Assembly: GCF_001612665.1 (NCBI RefSeq)
Contig: NZ_BDAX01000002.1
Span: forward strand, 682,001-746,000
DNA: 64,000 bases
Direction of reading: 5' to 3'
From: Nocardia alba NBRC 108234
Lineage (GTDB): Bacteria; Actinomycetota; Actinomycetes; Mycobacteriales; Mycobacteriaceae
Position numbers and translations under genes: made by a program. Positions 1-7,795 of this stretch are shown here, in pieces. Numbering within the stretch: the first letter of the stretch is position 1; each line of letters opens with the position of its first letter. A model generated the notes under the pieces. That model saw nothing but the letters and a program-made list of their open reading frames with translations. It ran no database searches and was not told where the DNA came from.

Positions 1-1
1 C

Positions 2-184
2 CTGGTCACCCACCACCTCGAGGAACTCCCCAGCACCACCACCCACGCCCTGCTCATCGCGAACGGTCACACCGTCGCCGCGGGCCTCGCCACCGACGTC
101 ATCACCACAGACCACGTCTCCACCGCCTTCGCCCACCCGATCGAAGTCCGCTACGACGGCCGCTGGAGCGCCCGCGCCCGCTGA
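2..184 (+). CDS. ABC transporter ATP-binding protein, C-terminal 60 residues (partial)
   Basis: This is the tail of an ATPase subunit whose start lies outside the window. The first visible residues, LVTHHLEELP, are the H-loop (switch histidine) region that follows the D-loop in ABC ATPases. After it comes the usual run through LLIANGHTVAAG, typical of an ATPase that ends with a short regulatory tail. The substrate cannot be told from this fragment. Its last 34 bases overlap the end of the convergent ADP-ribosylglycohydrolase gene, so the two share coding sequence tail to tail. The family call is fairly firm; the subfamily is unknown. Confidence 0.75.
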   Translation: MVTHHLEELPSTTTHALLIANGHTVAAGLATDVITTDHVSTAFAHPIEVRYDGRWSARAR

Positions 185-1146
185 AGCCCGACCACCCACC
201 CGGGCAACGCTTCCCGTGCCGCGAGCCACTCCTCCGGAATTCCGCGGGTCGCACCGCCGTCTCCGGCACCGGTGTGGGCGGCCACGATCCCGCCGACGAT
301 CGCGGCGGTGGTGTCGACGTCGCCACCAGCCTGCACACAAGCGGTGACGGCACGCGGATAGTCCTCCAGGTAGGTCGCGGCGACCCACAGGGCGAAGGGC
401 ACCGTGTCCTGAGCGCTGACGCGAGCGCCGTTGCCGAGCTCGTAGGCCACTTCGGCTACCGTTCGACCGAGCAGCTCCCGAGCTCGACGGATTCCGCGCG
501 ACGTGAGCCCCTCGACCAGATACGGCTCGACCGCACGCAGCAATTCATCCGGCGCGCAACCCTTTCCGCGCATGTGCGCGGCATGTGCGGCGGCAACCGC
601 CACTGTCATCGCCCCCACGATCGCCTCCGGATGCCGATGGGTGATCTCGGCGGACAGCGCCGCCTGCACCGCGGCTCGAGCCGGGTCCCCGGCGAAATGC
701 GCCCCGAGCGGCGCTACTCGCATCGCGGCACCGTTGCCCCACGATCCATTCCCCCCGAAGACCGCACCGGCCGCCTCACGCCACGGACGCCCGTCTCGAA
801 TCTCGTGCAGCACAACAACGGTGCCGGGCCCATAGCCACGGTACGGTTCGCACCGCTGCGCGAACGCGTCGGCGAGAGCATCACGATCCACGCTGCCGCG
901 ACGGCGGATTTCCGCATACACCGAACACGCCATTTCGGTGTCATCGGTCCAAGGCCATGGCGCCGTGGGCGGTCGACCCGCGAGAAGATCAGGAACCGAA
1001 CAACCGGGAACGAAGAATTGCGCACCCAGCGCATCACCAACTGAAAGGCCTTGAAGACTGTCGAAAGCGGGATCGGAATTCAGCATGCTGCCGCAATCAT
1101 CGCCCACCAGCGACTGATGTCGCAAGACGAACTCCGGTCGAATCAC
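151..1146 (-). CDS. ADP-ribosylglycohydrolase family protein
   Basis: A 331-residue protein of the ADP-ribosyl-glycohydrolase fold, which removes ADP-ribose from proteins or small molecules using two Mg ions. Visible family marks are GLSVGDALGAQF near residues 33-44, the metal-binding TDDT at 67-70, GNGAAMRVAPLG in the middle, and GGDVDTTAAIVGG near the C-terminus, which supplies the second D-x-D-T metal ligand set. All key acidic residues look present, so it should be active. The start at 1146 overlaps the stop of the upstream KOW gene by 4 nt (ATGA), which supports translational coupling; an in-frame ATG 20 codons later is the alternative. The substrate (protein, nucleic acid or ADP-ribose metabolite) is not visible. 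Confidence 0.9.
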   Translation of the reverse strand: MIRPEFVLRHQSLVGDDCGSMLNSDPAFDSLQGLSVGDALGAQFFVPGCSVPDLLAGRPPTAPWPWTDDTEMACSVYAEIRRRGSVDRDALADAFAQRCEPYRGYGPGTVVVLHEIRDGRPWREAAGAVFGGNGSWGNGAAMRVAPLGAHFAGDPARAAVQAALSAEITHRHPEAIVGAMTVAVAAAHAAHMRGKGCAPDELLRAVEPYLVEGLTSRGIRRARELLGRTVAEVAYELGNGARVSAQDTVPFALWVAATYLEDYPRAVTACVQAGGDVDTTAAIVGGIVAAHTGAGDGGATRGIPEEWLAAREALPGWVVGLQRARALQRPS

Positions 1147-1370
1147 ATGAGCTCGACCTCGCCGAATCCGACGGTCAGCGTGTGCCGACGCTCGCGCAGA
1201 ACATTCCCCTCACGACGGACGGTTCCCTCCCCGAACTCGATGCGCAATTCCGCGCGCCGCGCGTCGACCTCCCGTACGACCCCACAGATGCCGCTGAACG
1301 GACCCGCCGGGAAATACACGACATCGCCCGGCCCATAGTCGGTAAACCCCACGGCGCCAGGGTAATTCAC
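1143..1370 (-). CDS. Small stand-alone KOW-like protein
   Basis: A 75-residue protein starting with GTG. Residues about 11-50 read GPGDVV, then GPFSGICGVVREVD, then a basic-acidic beta strand. This is the spacing of the KOW beta-barrel found at the C-terminus of NusG and in ribosomal proteins L24 and L14e. There is no NGN domain, so it is not NusG itself. It is encoded immediately before the ADP-ribosylglycohydrolase with a 4-nt overlap, so both are probably made from one mRNA. No Shine-Dalgarno is obvious before the GTG, and a second GTG six codons downstream could be the true start. The function is unknown; RNA-polymerase, ribosome or RNA binding is only an inference from the fold. Confidence 0.6.
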   Translation of the reverse strand: MNYPGAVGFTDYGPGDVVYFPAGPFSGICGVVREVDARRAELRIEFGEGTVRREGNVLRERRHTLTVGFGEVELM

Positions 1371-1542
1371 GTCAGCGCTTATCGCCGCTCAGCGACGGGA
1401 CCGTCGAGCGAAGAATCGGTTCGTAGAGGTCGAGCCGTCCCCCGCACGTACGAACGCACCGTATTCCGCGTTCTGCTCCTCGGGAACCGTGGCCGAGATA
1501 CTCAGGCCCAATCGGGCGATGAGATTTCGGGCCCCGGCGATA

Positions 1543-2037
1543 TCAGGGTGCGTCATCGGAAGGGTCGAAGTCGGGGTCGAAGTTGTCGAGGAGTTCGTCG
1601 GCTCGGGCGAGGGCCTGGTCCAGTTCGTCGGTCACGGTGTCCATGAGGGACATGCCGTCGAGCATGTCGGACAGTTCGGTGTGCAGGGCGTGGAGTTCGG
1701 CGATGGCGGGATCGACCGTGGTCCAGGCGACGGTGTCGGACCACCAGGTGTCGCGTTGGATCCAGGACCACACGATGTCGCGGACGAGCAGGGCGTCGGT
1801 GGTGAACAGCTGGCGATGGGCGGCGCCGCCGGTGTGTTCGAGTTCGTAGGTGCCGTCGTCGAGGTAGCGCGCCTGGATGCGGTCGTCCGGGGCGCGGGTG
1901 AGGAGCAGGAAGGGAAATTCGGGGGCCGGATCGGCGGCAGAGGTACCGGGTCGGGCAGGGTCGACGGGGTGCGGTCGCGCCGAGCCGTCGCCGACGTGGA
2001 CTACGACTTCGGGTTGGTCGTCGCGCTGGGCACCCAT
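1543..2037 (-). CDS. Hypothetical protein, acidic C-terminus
   Basis: I do not recognise this 164-residue protein. The chosen start (ATG 2037) gives MGAQRDDQ; the open frame extends 59 codons further upstream but that part is arginine-rich and looks like non-coding translation. The middle is tryptophan-rich (DIVWSWIQRDTWW) and the last 30 residues are strongly acidic, ending in FDPDFDPSDD. No signal peptide or membrane segment is seen, so it is probably cytoplasmic. It stands between the KOW gene (172 nt away) and the divergent DinB gene. An open + strand frame of 243 codons covers the same bases but has poor amino-acid composition and is rejected. Confidence 0.6.
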   Translation of the reverse strand: MGAQRDDQPEVVVHVGDGSARPHPVDPARPGTSAADPAPEFPFLLLTRAPDDRIQARYLDDGTYELEHTGGAAHRQLFTTDALLVRDIVWSWIQRDTWWSDTVAWTTVDPAIAELHALHTELSDMLDGMSLMDTVTDELDQALARADELLDNFDPDFDPSDDAP

Positions 2038-2203
2038 CGGGTCAGTCTGCCGGATCGGCGAACAACCCCGAACAGCCGGACCGATGAATGGGTGACGCGT
2101 ACAGCGTCTGTTCGGCCGGAACTGCGCGCGCGGCGACCCGATCATCCGGCCGACCACGCGGACCGGTCGGCGAAATCGAACTGCGTCACGACACGACGGC
2201 GGG

Positions 2204-2209
2204 TAGCCT
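2204..2209 (+). promoter_or_regulatory. Candidate -10 element for a leaderless DinB transcript
   Basis: TAGCCT matches TANNNT and ends exactly 7 nt before the ATG at 2217. No Shine-Dalgarno precedes that ATG. This spacing is the usual arrangement for leaderless genes in actinobacteria, with transcription starting at the A of ATG. No clear -35 is visible. Confidence 0.45.
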
Positions 2210-2216
2210 CGCACCG

Positions 2217-2741
2217 ATGACGTGGACAGCTCCCGAACTCCAACCCACCAGGACGCTGGTCGGCGCGGATGAGAGGCCGATGTTGCAGTCCTGGTTGGAC
2301 TTTCATCGCCAGACCCTGCTCGGCAAATGCGGCGGACTCGACGGTGAACAGCTCGCCACGCGCTCGGTGGAGCCGTCCTCGCTGTCGCTGCTCGGCCTCG
2401 TCCGGCACCTCACGGATGTGGAGCGAGGCTGGTTCCGGACCTCGGCCGCGGGCGAGGAGATCGAACCGGTCTACGGTACCGAGGCCGAACCCGACGCCGA
2501 TTTCGACGACGTCGCGGCCCTGCCCGCCGACGAGGTTTTCGCAGCCTTCCACGCCGAGGTCGCCGCCTGTGACGCCGCGGTCGCCGCGCTCTCCCTCGAT
2601 CACGTGTTCCACGTCCCGTGGCGCAGCGACGACTACACCCTGCGCTGGGTGTATCTGCACATGATCGAGGAATACGCCCGCCACAACGGCCATGCCGACC
2701 TGCTGCGCGAGCGGATCGACGGCGTCACCGGCAGCTTCTGA
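2217..2741 (+). CDS. DinB family protein (DUF664)
   Basis: A 174-residue four-helix-bundle protein of the DinB/DUF664 group. The C-terminal block LHMIEEYARHNGHADLLRE is the DUF664 signature and contributes two of the three metal-ligand histidines; the first is in LVRHLTDVERGW. Members are thiol-dependent or metal-dependent proteins of mostly unknown role; some relatives use mycothiol or bacillithiol as cosubstrate, so a mycothiol transferase role is possible but not shown. The start at 2217 is chosen because the protein aligns from there and a -10 hexamer sits 7 nt upstream. The gene ends one base from the end of the convergent HAD gene. Confidence 0.88.
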   Translation: MTWTAPELQPTRTLVGADERPMLQSWLDFHRQTLLGKCGGLDGEQLATRSVEPSSLSLLGLVRHLTDVERGWFRTSAAGEEIEPVYGTEAEPDADFDDVAALPADEVFAAFHAEVAACDAAVAALSLDHVFHVPWRSDDYTLRWVYLHMIEEYARHNGHADLLRERIDGVTGSF

Positions 2742-2742
2742 G

Positions 2743-3399
2743 TCAGGCGCCGCCGGTCACCACACCGGAGGTGAGCTCGTCGAGATCGTCGATGACGACG
2801 TCGGCCAGGGCGAGCGCGTCGGGCGATGGCGGGAACTCCGGGCGCGGCGCCGCGATCAGCCGCATTCCCGCGCTGTGGGCCGAGCGCAGACCGTTGGTCG
2901 AATCCTCCACGGCCGTACAGTCGTTCGGCTCCACCCCGAGGCGCTGCGCGACGGTGAGGTAGACGTCGGGAGCGGGCTTGCCGCGCCCGACCTCCTCGGT
3001 GGACAGCACCACGGTGAAATAGTCGAGCAGCCCCGATTTCGCGAGCACCAGGTCGATCACGGTGGCCGGTGACGAACTGGCCAGGCCCAGTTTCCACGAA
3101 CCCGCGCACCGGCGCACCGCGTCGACCGCACCGGGCAGCAGGGGAACGTGGTGCGCGTACTTGTCGGCCATCAGGTCGATGACAGCGGCGGCCACCTCGT
3201 CGGCCGGTTCGGCCACGCCCAGCTCGTCGGCCAGATACGACGACCACTCGACGGTGTTCATGCCCATCATCTTCTTCTGCGAATCCGGTTGCCACCGGCC
3301 GCCTTTGAGAACCACGTACTCGTGCCTGACCTGTTCCCAGATCGGCTCGGAGTCGATCAGCACGCCGTCCATATCGAACACAACCGCCGCGATACCCAT
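2743..3399 (-). CDS. HAD-IA family hydrolase (beta-phosphoglucomutase-like phosphatase)
   Basis: A 218-residue haloacid-dehalogenase-type phosphatase. Motif I is DMDGVLID, with nucleophile Asp9 and acid/base Asp11. Motif II is LASSSPATV, the motif III lysine lies in GRGKPAPDVY, and motif IV is VEDSTNG. The helical cap between motifs I and II (residues about 20-85) makes it subclass IA, like sugar-phosphate phosphatases and beta-phosphoglucomutases. The substrate is probably a small phosphorylated metabolite but cannot be named. The ATG at 3399 puts motif I at the N-terminus and has AAAGG about 6 nt upstream; the longer open frame upstream is not used. Confidence 0.9.
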   Translation of the reverse strand: MGIAAVVFDMDGVLIDSEPIWEQVRHEYVVLKGGRWQPDSQKKMMGMNTVEWSSYLADELGVAEPADEVAAAVIDLMADKYAHHVPLLPGAVDAVRRCAGSWKLGLASSSPATVIDLVLAKSGLLDYFTVVLSTEEVGRGKPAPDVYLTVAQRLGVEPNDCTAVEDSTNGLRSAHSAGMRLIAAPRPEFPPSPDALALADVVIDDLDELTSGVVTGGA

Positions 3400-3542
3400 G
3401 CGTTCAGCCTTTCGCCGCTCACCCGGAGGGACACCACCGGTGGTGCGCCGACGCTCCGGTACCAAGGACCTACTCGGTGATCGGGACCCAGCGTAGTTGA
3501 CTCGACACCGATCCCCGGCGCGAACATCCAGCTCGGCAGCGA

Positions 3543-3548
3543 TAACGT
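3543..3548 (+). promoter_or_regulatory. Candidate -10 element for a leaderless thioesterase transcript
   Basis: TAACGT fits TANNNT and is separated by 7 nt from the ATG at 3556. No ribosome-binding site is visible. The position argues for ATG 3556 rather than the GTG three codons earlier. Confidence 0.42.
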
Positions 3549-3555
3549 GTTGCAT

Positions 3556-4230
3556 ATGGACGATACACAGGTCGGCAGCTCGCTTCCGGACGAGCAGCAT
3601 CACGAAGGCGGATTCCGGCCGGTTGCCGAGCTGATCCAGGCACGCAAGGAACGCGGCTTGCACAACACGGTGGGCGGACCGCACTACGGCGAGCTGATCG
3701 ACCAGGTCCGCGCGCTGATGGACCGGGCACGGCTGGTGAACCCGTCCGACGAGCTCGCCAAGGAGTCCATCGCCACCCTCGAACAGCTCAACTCCCGGCT
3801 CGACGAGGCGGTGACAGACGAGTGGTCCTCGCCCAGCTGGTCCCGCACCGACCTACCCGCGCGCGGCAATATCACGCTGCCGCCGTACACGGTGATCAGC
3901 GGCGACAGCGACGGCGTCACGGCCAAGGTCACCTTCCGTACCTTCCACCTCGGCGGCAACAACGCCGCCCACGGTGGGCACATCGCCCTCGCCTTCGACG
4001 ACATCATCGGCATGACCGCCGCGCTGTCCACCAAATCGGTGACCCGTACGGCCTCGCTCACCCTCGACTACCGGTCGATCACACCGCTCAATCGCGAGCT
4101 GACGGTGCGGGCGTGGACCGAACGCGTCGAGGGCCGCAAGGTGTATCTTCGCGCGACGCTGCACGACGACGAGCGGTTGTGCGCCGAGGCCAAGGGTCTG
4201 TTCATCGTGCTCAACCCCGGCCAGCCGTGA
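3556..4230 (+). CDS. PaaI-type hotdog-fold thioesterase
   Basis: A 224-residue protein with a C-terminal hotdog domain. The stretch NNAAHGGHIALAFDDIIGMTAAL near residues 135-157 contains the HGG-x(n)-D pattern of PaaI/YbaW acyl-CoA thioesterases, followed by TASLTLDYRSITPLNREL, the second strand of the fold. The N-terminal 90 residues are helical and typical of the longer actinobacterial members. It should hydrolyse an acyl-CoA or aryl-CoA in the cytoplasm; which one is unknown. It is monocistronic, preceded by a leaderless-type promoter and followed 6 nt later by a perfect hairpin. Confidence 0.85.
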   Translation: MDDTQVGSSLPDEQHHEGGFRPVAELIQARKERGLHNTVGGPHYGELIDQVRALMDRARLVNPSDELAKESIATLEQLNSRLDEAVTDEWSSPSWSRTDLPARGNITLPPYTVISGDSDGVTAKVTFRTFHLGGNNAAHGGHIALAFDDIIGMTAALSTKSVTRTASLTLDYRSITPLNRELTVRAWTERVEGRKVYLRATLHDDERLCAEAKGLFIVLNPGQP

Positions 4231-4236
4231 CCGCGC

Positions 4237-4271
4237 GCCGACATTGCGATCGACGTGATCGCAATGTCGGC
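4237..4271 (+). terminator. Perfect 15-bp hairpin after the thioesterase gene
   Basis: Arms 4237-4251 and 4257-4271 are exact reverse complements around the loop GACGT. No T-tract follows. It starts 6 nt after the thioesterase stop codon and is the likely transcription terminator. Confidence 0.7.
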
Positions 4272-4366
4272 CGGCGCCACCGAGGTGGCGCAATAGCGGT
4301 TTCGTCGCCGATACCCGCAGGTCGCGCGAACCGCCTCCCGGCGTAGAAACATCCGCTGAATTCACC

Positions 4367-4378
4367 CCGTGATCACGG
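4367..4378. promoter_or_regulatory. 12-bp perfect palindrome, candidate GntR operator
   Basis: CCGTGATCACGG is its own reverse complement. It lies 41 bases upstream of the GntR start codon, and a TATCGT hexamer (4405-4410) between them could be the -10 of a leaderless transcript (8 nt to ATG 4419). The palindrome would overlap the -35 region, a fitting place for autoregulation. Its sequence is not the textbook HutC-type site, so the assignment is tentative. Confidence 0.3.
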
Positions 4379-4418
4379 CGGGCGTAGTGCCGCGAAATCG
4401 CCGCTATCGTCGCTGTTC

Positions 4419-5195
4419 ATGCAGGTCAGCGAGAAAACAGGGGTTACGGAGCCCACCCCGATCCGCGGTCAGCGCGCCGATCGGGCGCGCCGGGTCGCCG
4501 ATATCCTGCGCCACCAGATCCTGGCGGGCGCGGTGGCGGGTACGGTCCCCGGCGAGCAGGAACTCGCCGCCGAGCACGGCACCTCCCGCAATACCGTCCG
4601 CGAAGCGCTGGCGCTGCTGCGCGACGAAGGACTCATCGACCGCGCCCCGAAACTCGGTACCCGGGTCGCCGCCCGCAAGTTCGACCACGGCCTCGATGCC
4701 CTGCTCGGCCTGCAGGAGACGCTCAAAGGGCACGGCACCGTCCGCAACGAGGTCCGTGCCGCCACCACCATCACCGCGCCCCCTGCCGTCGCACGCCGGC
4801 TCGAGCTGGCGCCGGGCGACAAGGTCGTCTACATCGAGCGCCTGCGGTTTCTCGCCGATCTGCCGCTGAGTCTGGACCTCACCTATCTCGCGCCCGATAT
4901 CGGCGCCGAGGTGCTCGCCCACGATCTCGAGACCACCGATGTGTTCGTGCTGCTCGAACAGGTCACCGGACGGTCGCTCGGCGCCGCCGACCTCGCACTG
5001 GAAGCCGTCGCGGCCGACCCGCACACCGCGACCACCCTGGACACTCCGGCCGGTGCGCCGCTGCTGATGCTCGAACGTCTCACCCACCTCGACGACGGCC
5101 GCCCCGTCGACCTCGAATACATCCGCATGCGCGGTGACCGCATCACGATGCGCGGCAGCCTCACCCGCAGCACCCCCGAATGGAAGGTCCTGTAA
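4419..5195 (+). CDS. GntR-family transcriptional regulator, HutC-type (UTRA domain)
   Basis: A 258-residue regulator. Residues about 20-85 form the GntR winged helix, with EQELAAEHGTSRNTVREALALLRDEGLI as the recognition region. Residues about 95-250 form a UTRA effector domain, with the usual YIERLRFLADLPLSLDLTYL and LEYIRMRGDR strands. UTRA domains bind small effectors, often the substrate of the regulated pathway. The stop codon overlaps the ferredoxin ATG by one base (TAATG), so regulator and oxidoreductase system are one operon. It most likely senses the organic solute imported by the ABC transporter encoded downstream. Confidence 0.88.
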   Translation: MQVSEKTGVTEPTPIRGQRADRARRVADILRHQILAGAVAGTVPGEQELAAEHGTSRNTVREALALLRDEGLIDRAPKLGTRVAARKFDHGLDALLGLQETLKGHGTVRNEVRAATTITAPPAVARRLELAPGDKVVYIERLRFLADLPLSLDLTYLAPDIGAEVLAHDLETTDVFVLLEQVTGRSLGAADLALEAVAADPHTATTLDTPAGAPLLMLERLTHLDDGRPVDLEYIRMRGDRITMRGSLTRSTPEWKVL

Positions 5196-5422
5196 TGGCA
5201 CTGGTCCCCCAGCGCGCCGACGTCCCGGTCACGATCGACGAATCGCTGTGCATCACCGGCTGCACGCTCTGCGTCGACATGTGTCCGCTCGATTCCCTTG
5301 CCATCCGGGATGATTCGGGCAAGGCCTACATGCACGTCGACGAGTGCTGGTATTGCGGGCCTTGCGCGGCCCGCTGCCCCACCGGCGCCGTCACCGTCAA
5401 CATGCCCTATCTGCTCCGCTGA
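5195..5422 (+). CDS. Two-cluster 4Fe-4S ferredoxin, AprB-like
   Basis: A 75-residue ferredoxin. The first cluster ligands are in CITGCTLCVDMCP (C-x3-C-x2-C-x3-C-P), the second in CWYCGPCAARCP. The CWYCGPC form is close to the CWECYSC motif of the beta subunit of adenylylsulfate reductase (AprB), though this protein is half the length and lacks the AprB tail. It should carry electrons to or from the AprA-like flavoprotein encoded four genes downstream. It is translated with a one-base overlap from the GntR gene and is followed 16 nt later by the binding-lipoprotein gene. Confidence 0.9.
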   Translation: MALVPQRADVPVTIDESLCITGCTLCVDMCPLDSLAIRDDSGKAYMHVDECWYCGPCAARCPTGAVTVNMPYLLR

Positions 5423-5438
5423 ACCGGGATTCCCACGC

Positions 5439-6869
5439 ATGAAGATCACTCGATTCGCCCCTGTCGCACTGGCTCTCGCGCTCACCGCGGCGGGCTGCTC
5501 GCTCGAAAGTTCCGATGCCGCGCCGGCGGGCACCGTCAAGGTCGTCATCGGCTACCAGTCCAAGACCATCAACACCGTCACCGCGGGCACGCTGCTCAAA
5601 GCGCAGGGCTACCTGGAGCAGCGGCTACAGAAGATCACCGACGGCGGTGGCGCGAAATACCAGGTGGAGTGGCAGGACTACGACACCGGCGCGCCGATCA
5701 CCGCCCAGATGGTGGCCGAGAAGATCGACATCGGCTCGATGGGCGACTACCCGTTGCTGATCAACGGATCTCGCACGCAGGCCAACGAGCGCGCACGCAC
5801 CGAACTGGTGTCGATCACCGGCTACAACCCCAAGGGCGCGCTGAACATGGTGGTGGTGCCCAACGACTCGCCCGCGCGTTCGCTCACCGATCTGGCCGGG
5901 CAGAAGATCTCGGCCAGCGTGGGTTCGGCCGGCCACGGCACCCTGGTGCAGGCGCTGAGCCGGGCCGGGATCGACCCGGCCAAGGGGGTCGAGGTGCTCA
6001 ACCAGCAGCCGCAGGTGGGGGCGACCGCGCTGGAGTCGCACCAGGTGAGCGCGCTGTCGCAGTTCGTGGCGTGGCCGGGTCTGCTGGTGCAGCAGAACAA
6101 GGCGAAACTGCTCTACGACGGCGCCGAACTGAACGTGCCGACCTTCCACGGGGTGGTGGCGCGCCGAACCTACGCGGCCGACCATCCCGAGGTGTTGCAG
6201 GCGTTCCTCGCCGCGCAACTGGACGCGACGACCTTCCTCAACGAGAAACCTTTCGAGGCAGCCGATCTCGTCGCCAAGGGGTCCGGCCTGCCGCGAGAGG
6301 TCGTGTATCTCTACAACGGACCCGGCGGTACCAGTTTCGACACCACACTCAAGGCGAACCTGATCGCGGCGTTCAAGGACGACGTGAACTACCTGAAGTC
6401 GATCGGCGATTTCGCCGATCTCGATATCGACGCCTTCGTCCAGGACGGCCCGCTGCGTCGGGCCTTCGCCGAGACCGGTCGTGGCGACTACGACGCGGCG
6501 CTGGCGTCGGGGGTCAACCCGAGCAAGGTGACCGGAACCGATCCGATCTGCGCTGTCGCGGTGAGTGATCCGGCGCTGGCCGGTGAAGTCTGGGTCGACG
6601 GCGCGGACAAGCCGCAACCCGCTGCGAACCCCGGCTGCCTGTTGCGGGCGGTTCAGGCTGCGAAGGCACAGGGCAAGACGATTCGCGCGGTGTATGTCCC
6701 CGATGCCGAACTGGGAACCCGATGGTTCGCCGACAAGGCCATCTGGTTGCGCGAGGGCGCGCGGTACCTGCCGTTCACCACGCAGGCAGCGGCCGACCGC
6801 TACCGCGCCACCCATCCCGCCGCCGCGCCGCTCTCCTATGAGCAGGCCGTGACGGAAGTCCGCGGATGA
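5439..6869 (+). CDS. ABC transporter substrate-binding lipoprotein with NosL-like C-terminal domain
   Basis: A 476-residue exported lipoprotein. The signal peptide ends in LTAAGC, with the lipidated Cys near residue 20. Residues about 30-350 form an SsuA/TauA/NrtA-type binding domain (strand VKVVIGYQSKTINTV, then IDIGSMGDYPLLING). Such proteins normally stop near 330 residues. Here about 110 residues follow, from DPICAVAV near 367 to the end. They carry GCLLRAVQ, IRAVYVPDAELG and a final A-x2-Y-x4-PAAAPLSYEQAV, which resemble NosL, the periplasmic Cu(I)-binding protein of nitrous-oxide reductase maturation, though only one of the two N-terminal cysteines of the C-x2-C site is kept. The fusion is my inference from pattern; the ABC component call is firm. 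The stop overlaps the permease ATG by 4 nt. Confidence 0.85.
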   Translation: MKITRFAPVALALALTAAGCSLESSDAAPAGTVKVVIGYQSKTINTVTAGTLLKAQGYLEQRLQKITDGGGAKYQVEWQDYDTGAPITAQMVAEKIDIGSMGDYPLLINGSRTQANERARTELVSITGYNPKGALNMVVVPNDSPARSLTDLAGQKISASVGSAGHGTLVQALSRAGIDPAKGVEVLNQQPQVGATALESHQVSALSQFVAWPGLLVQQNKAKLLYDGAELNVPTFHGVVARRTYAADHPEVLQAFLAAQLDATTFLNEKPFEAADLVAKGSGLPREVVYLYNGPGGTSFDTTLKANLIAAFKDDVNYLKSIGDFADLDIDAFVQDGPLRRAFAETGRGDYDAALASGVNPSKVTGTDPICAVAVSDPALAGEVWVDGADKPQPAANPGCLLRAVQAAKAQGKTIRAVYVPDAELGTRWFADKAIWLREGARYLPFTTQAAADRYRATHPAAAPLSYEQAVTEVRG

Positions 6870-7795
6870 GCACGGTATCCGGCCAGGTCGCCGCGATCGA
6901 GACCGACGAGAACCTCCACGCGGCCCCGTCCCGCACTGTCGCGTCCGCTCGGCCCGACGATATTCCTGTCGTCGACGGCGATTCGCGTACCGACACTGCC
7001 GATCACGACGTGCCCGCCCGGTCGGTATGGGTGTCACGAACGATCCGAGTCGCCTCGGTGGCGGCCGCGATCGGCCTGTGGCAGTTGCTCACCGCGGGCG
7101 ATGTCCGCGCGGGGCTGCGGTTCGACACGCTGCCGACGGTCACCGAGATCGTCGCCGAGTTCGGTGAGCATCTCGGGACCGGCCAGTACTACCTCGATGT
7201 GGCGCAGTCGCTGATCCGGATCGTCACCGGATTCGGGCTGGCCGCGGTCGTCGGTGTGCTGGCGGGCATCGGCCTGGGACGGTCGCGGCTGCTCGCCGAT
7301 GTCTTCGGCTCGCTGGCCGAGCTGATCCGGCCGATTCCGGCGATCGCGCTGGTGCCGGTGGCGATCCTGCTGTTTCCCAGCGACGAATCCGGCATCGTGT
7401 TCATCACGTTCACCGCGTCGCTGTTCCCGGTGCTGGTGAGCACCCGGCACGCGACGCGGGCGCTGCCGACCATCTGGGAGGACGCGATCCGCACGCTGGG
7501 CGCGTCGCGGCGGGAGGTGCTGACCAGGGTCGTCGTGCCCGGCATCCTGCCCGGCGTGTTCAGCGGGTTGTCGGTGGGTATGGGCGTGGCCTGGATCTGC
7601 CTGATCTCGGCGGAGATGATCTCCGGCCGACTCGGTATCGGCTACCGCACCTGGCAGTCCTACACCATCGTCGACTACCCGGCCGTGTTCGTCGGGATGA
7701 TCACCATCGGCGTGCTCGGTTTCCTCACCTCCGGAATCGTCGAACTGGCAGGCCGTCGGGTCACCCGCTGGCTGCCGCGAGAGGTCGCGTCATGA
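6866..7795 (+). CDS. ABC transporter permease, sulfonate/nitrate/taurine family
   Basis: A 309-residue inner-membrane subunit with about six membrane segments. An unusual 55-residue hydrophilic N-terminus rich in Asp, Arg and Ala precedes the first one. The cytoplasmic coupling (EAA) loop is seen as EDAIRTLGASRREVLTRVVVPGILPG, typical of the SsuC/TauC branch. It pairs with the ATPase encoded next and the binding lipoprotein before it; both junctions are 4-nt ATGA overlaps. The likely cargo is an organosulfonate or related anion, inferred from family and neighbours only. Confidence 0.92.
   Translation: MSTVSGQVAAIETDENLHAAPSRTVASARPDDIPVVDGDSRTDTADHDVPARSVWVSRTIRVASVAAAIGLWQLLTAGDVRAGLRFDTLPTVTEIVAEFGEHLGTGQYYLDVAQSLIRIVTGFGLAAVVGVLAGIGLGRSRLLADVFGSLAELIRPIPAIALVPVAILLFPSDESGIVFITFTASLFPVLVSTRHATRALPTIWEDAIRTLGASRREVLTRVVVPGILPGVFSGLSVGMGVAWICLISAEMISGRLGIGYRTWQSYTIVDYPAVFVGMITIGVLGFLTSGIVELAGRRVTRWLPREVAS

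Noticed and set aside
1489..2220. 243-codon + strand frame opposite the hypothetical protein at 1543-2037
   Set aside because: Valine/glycine-rich mirror of the minus strand codon bias; the minus frame has a better composition and a natural start.
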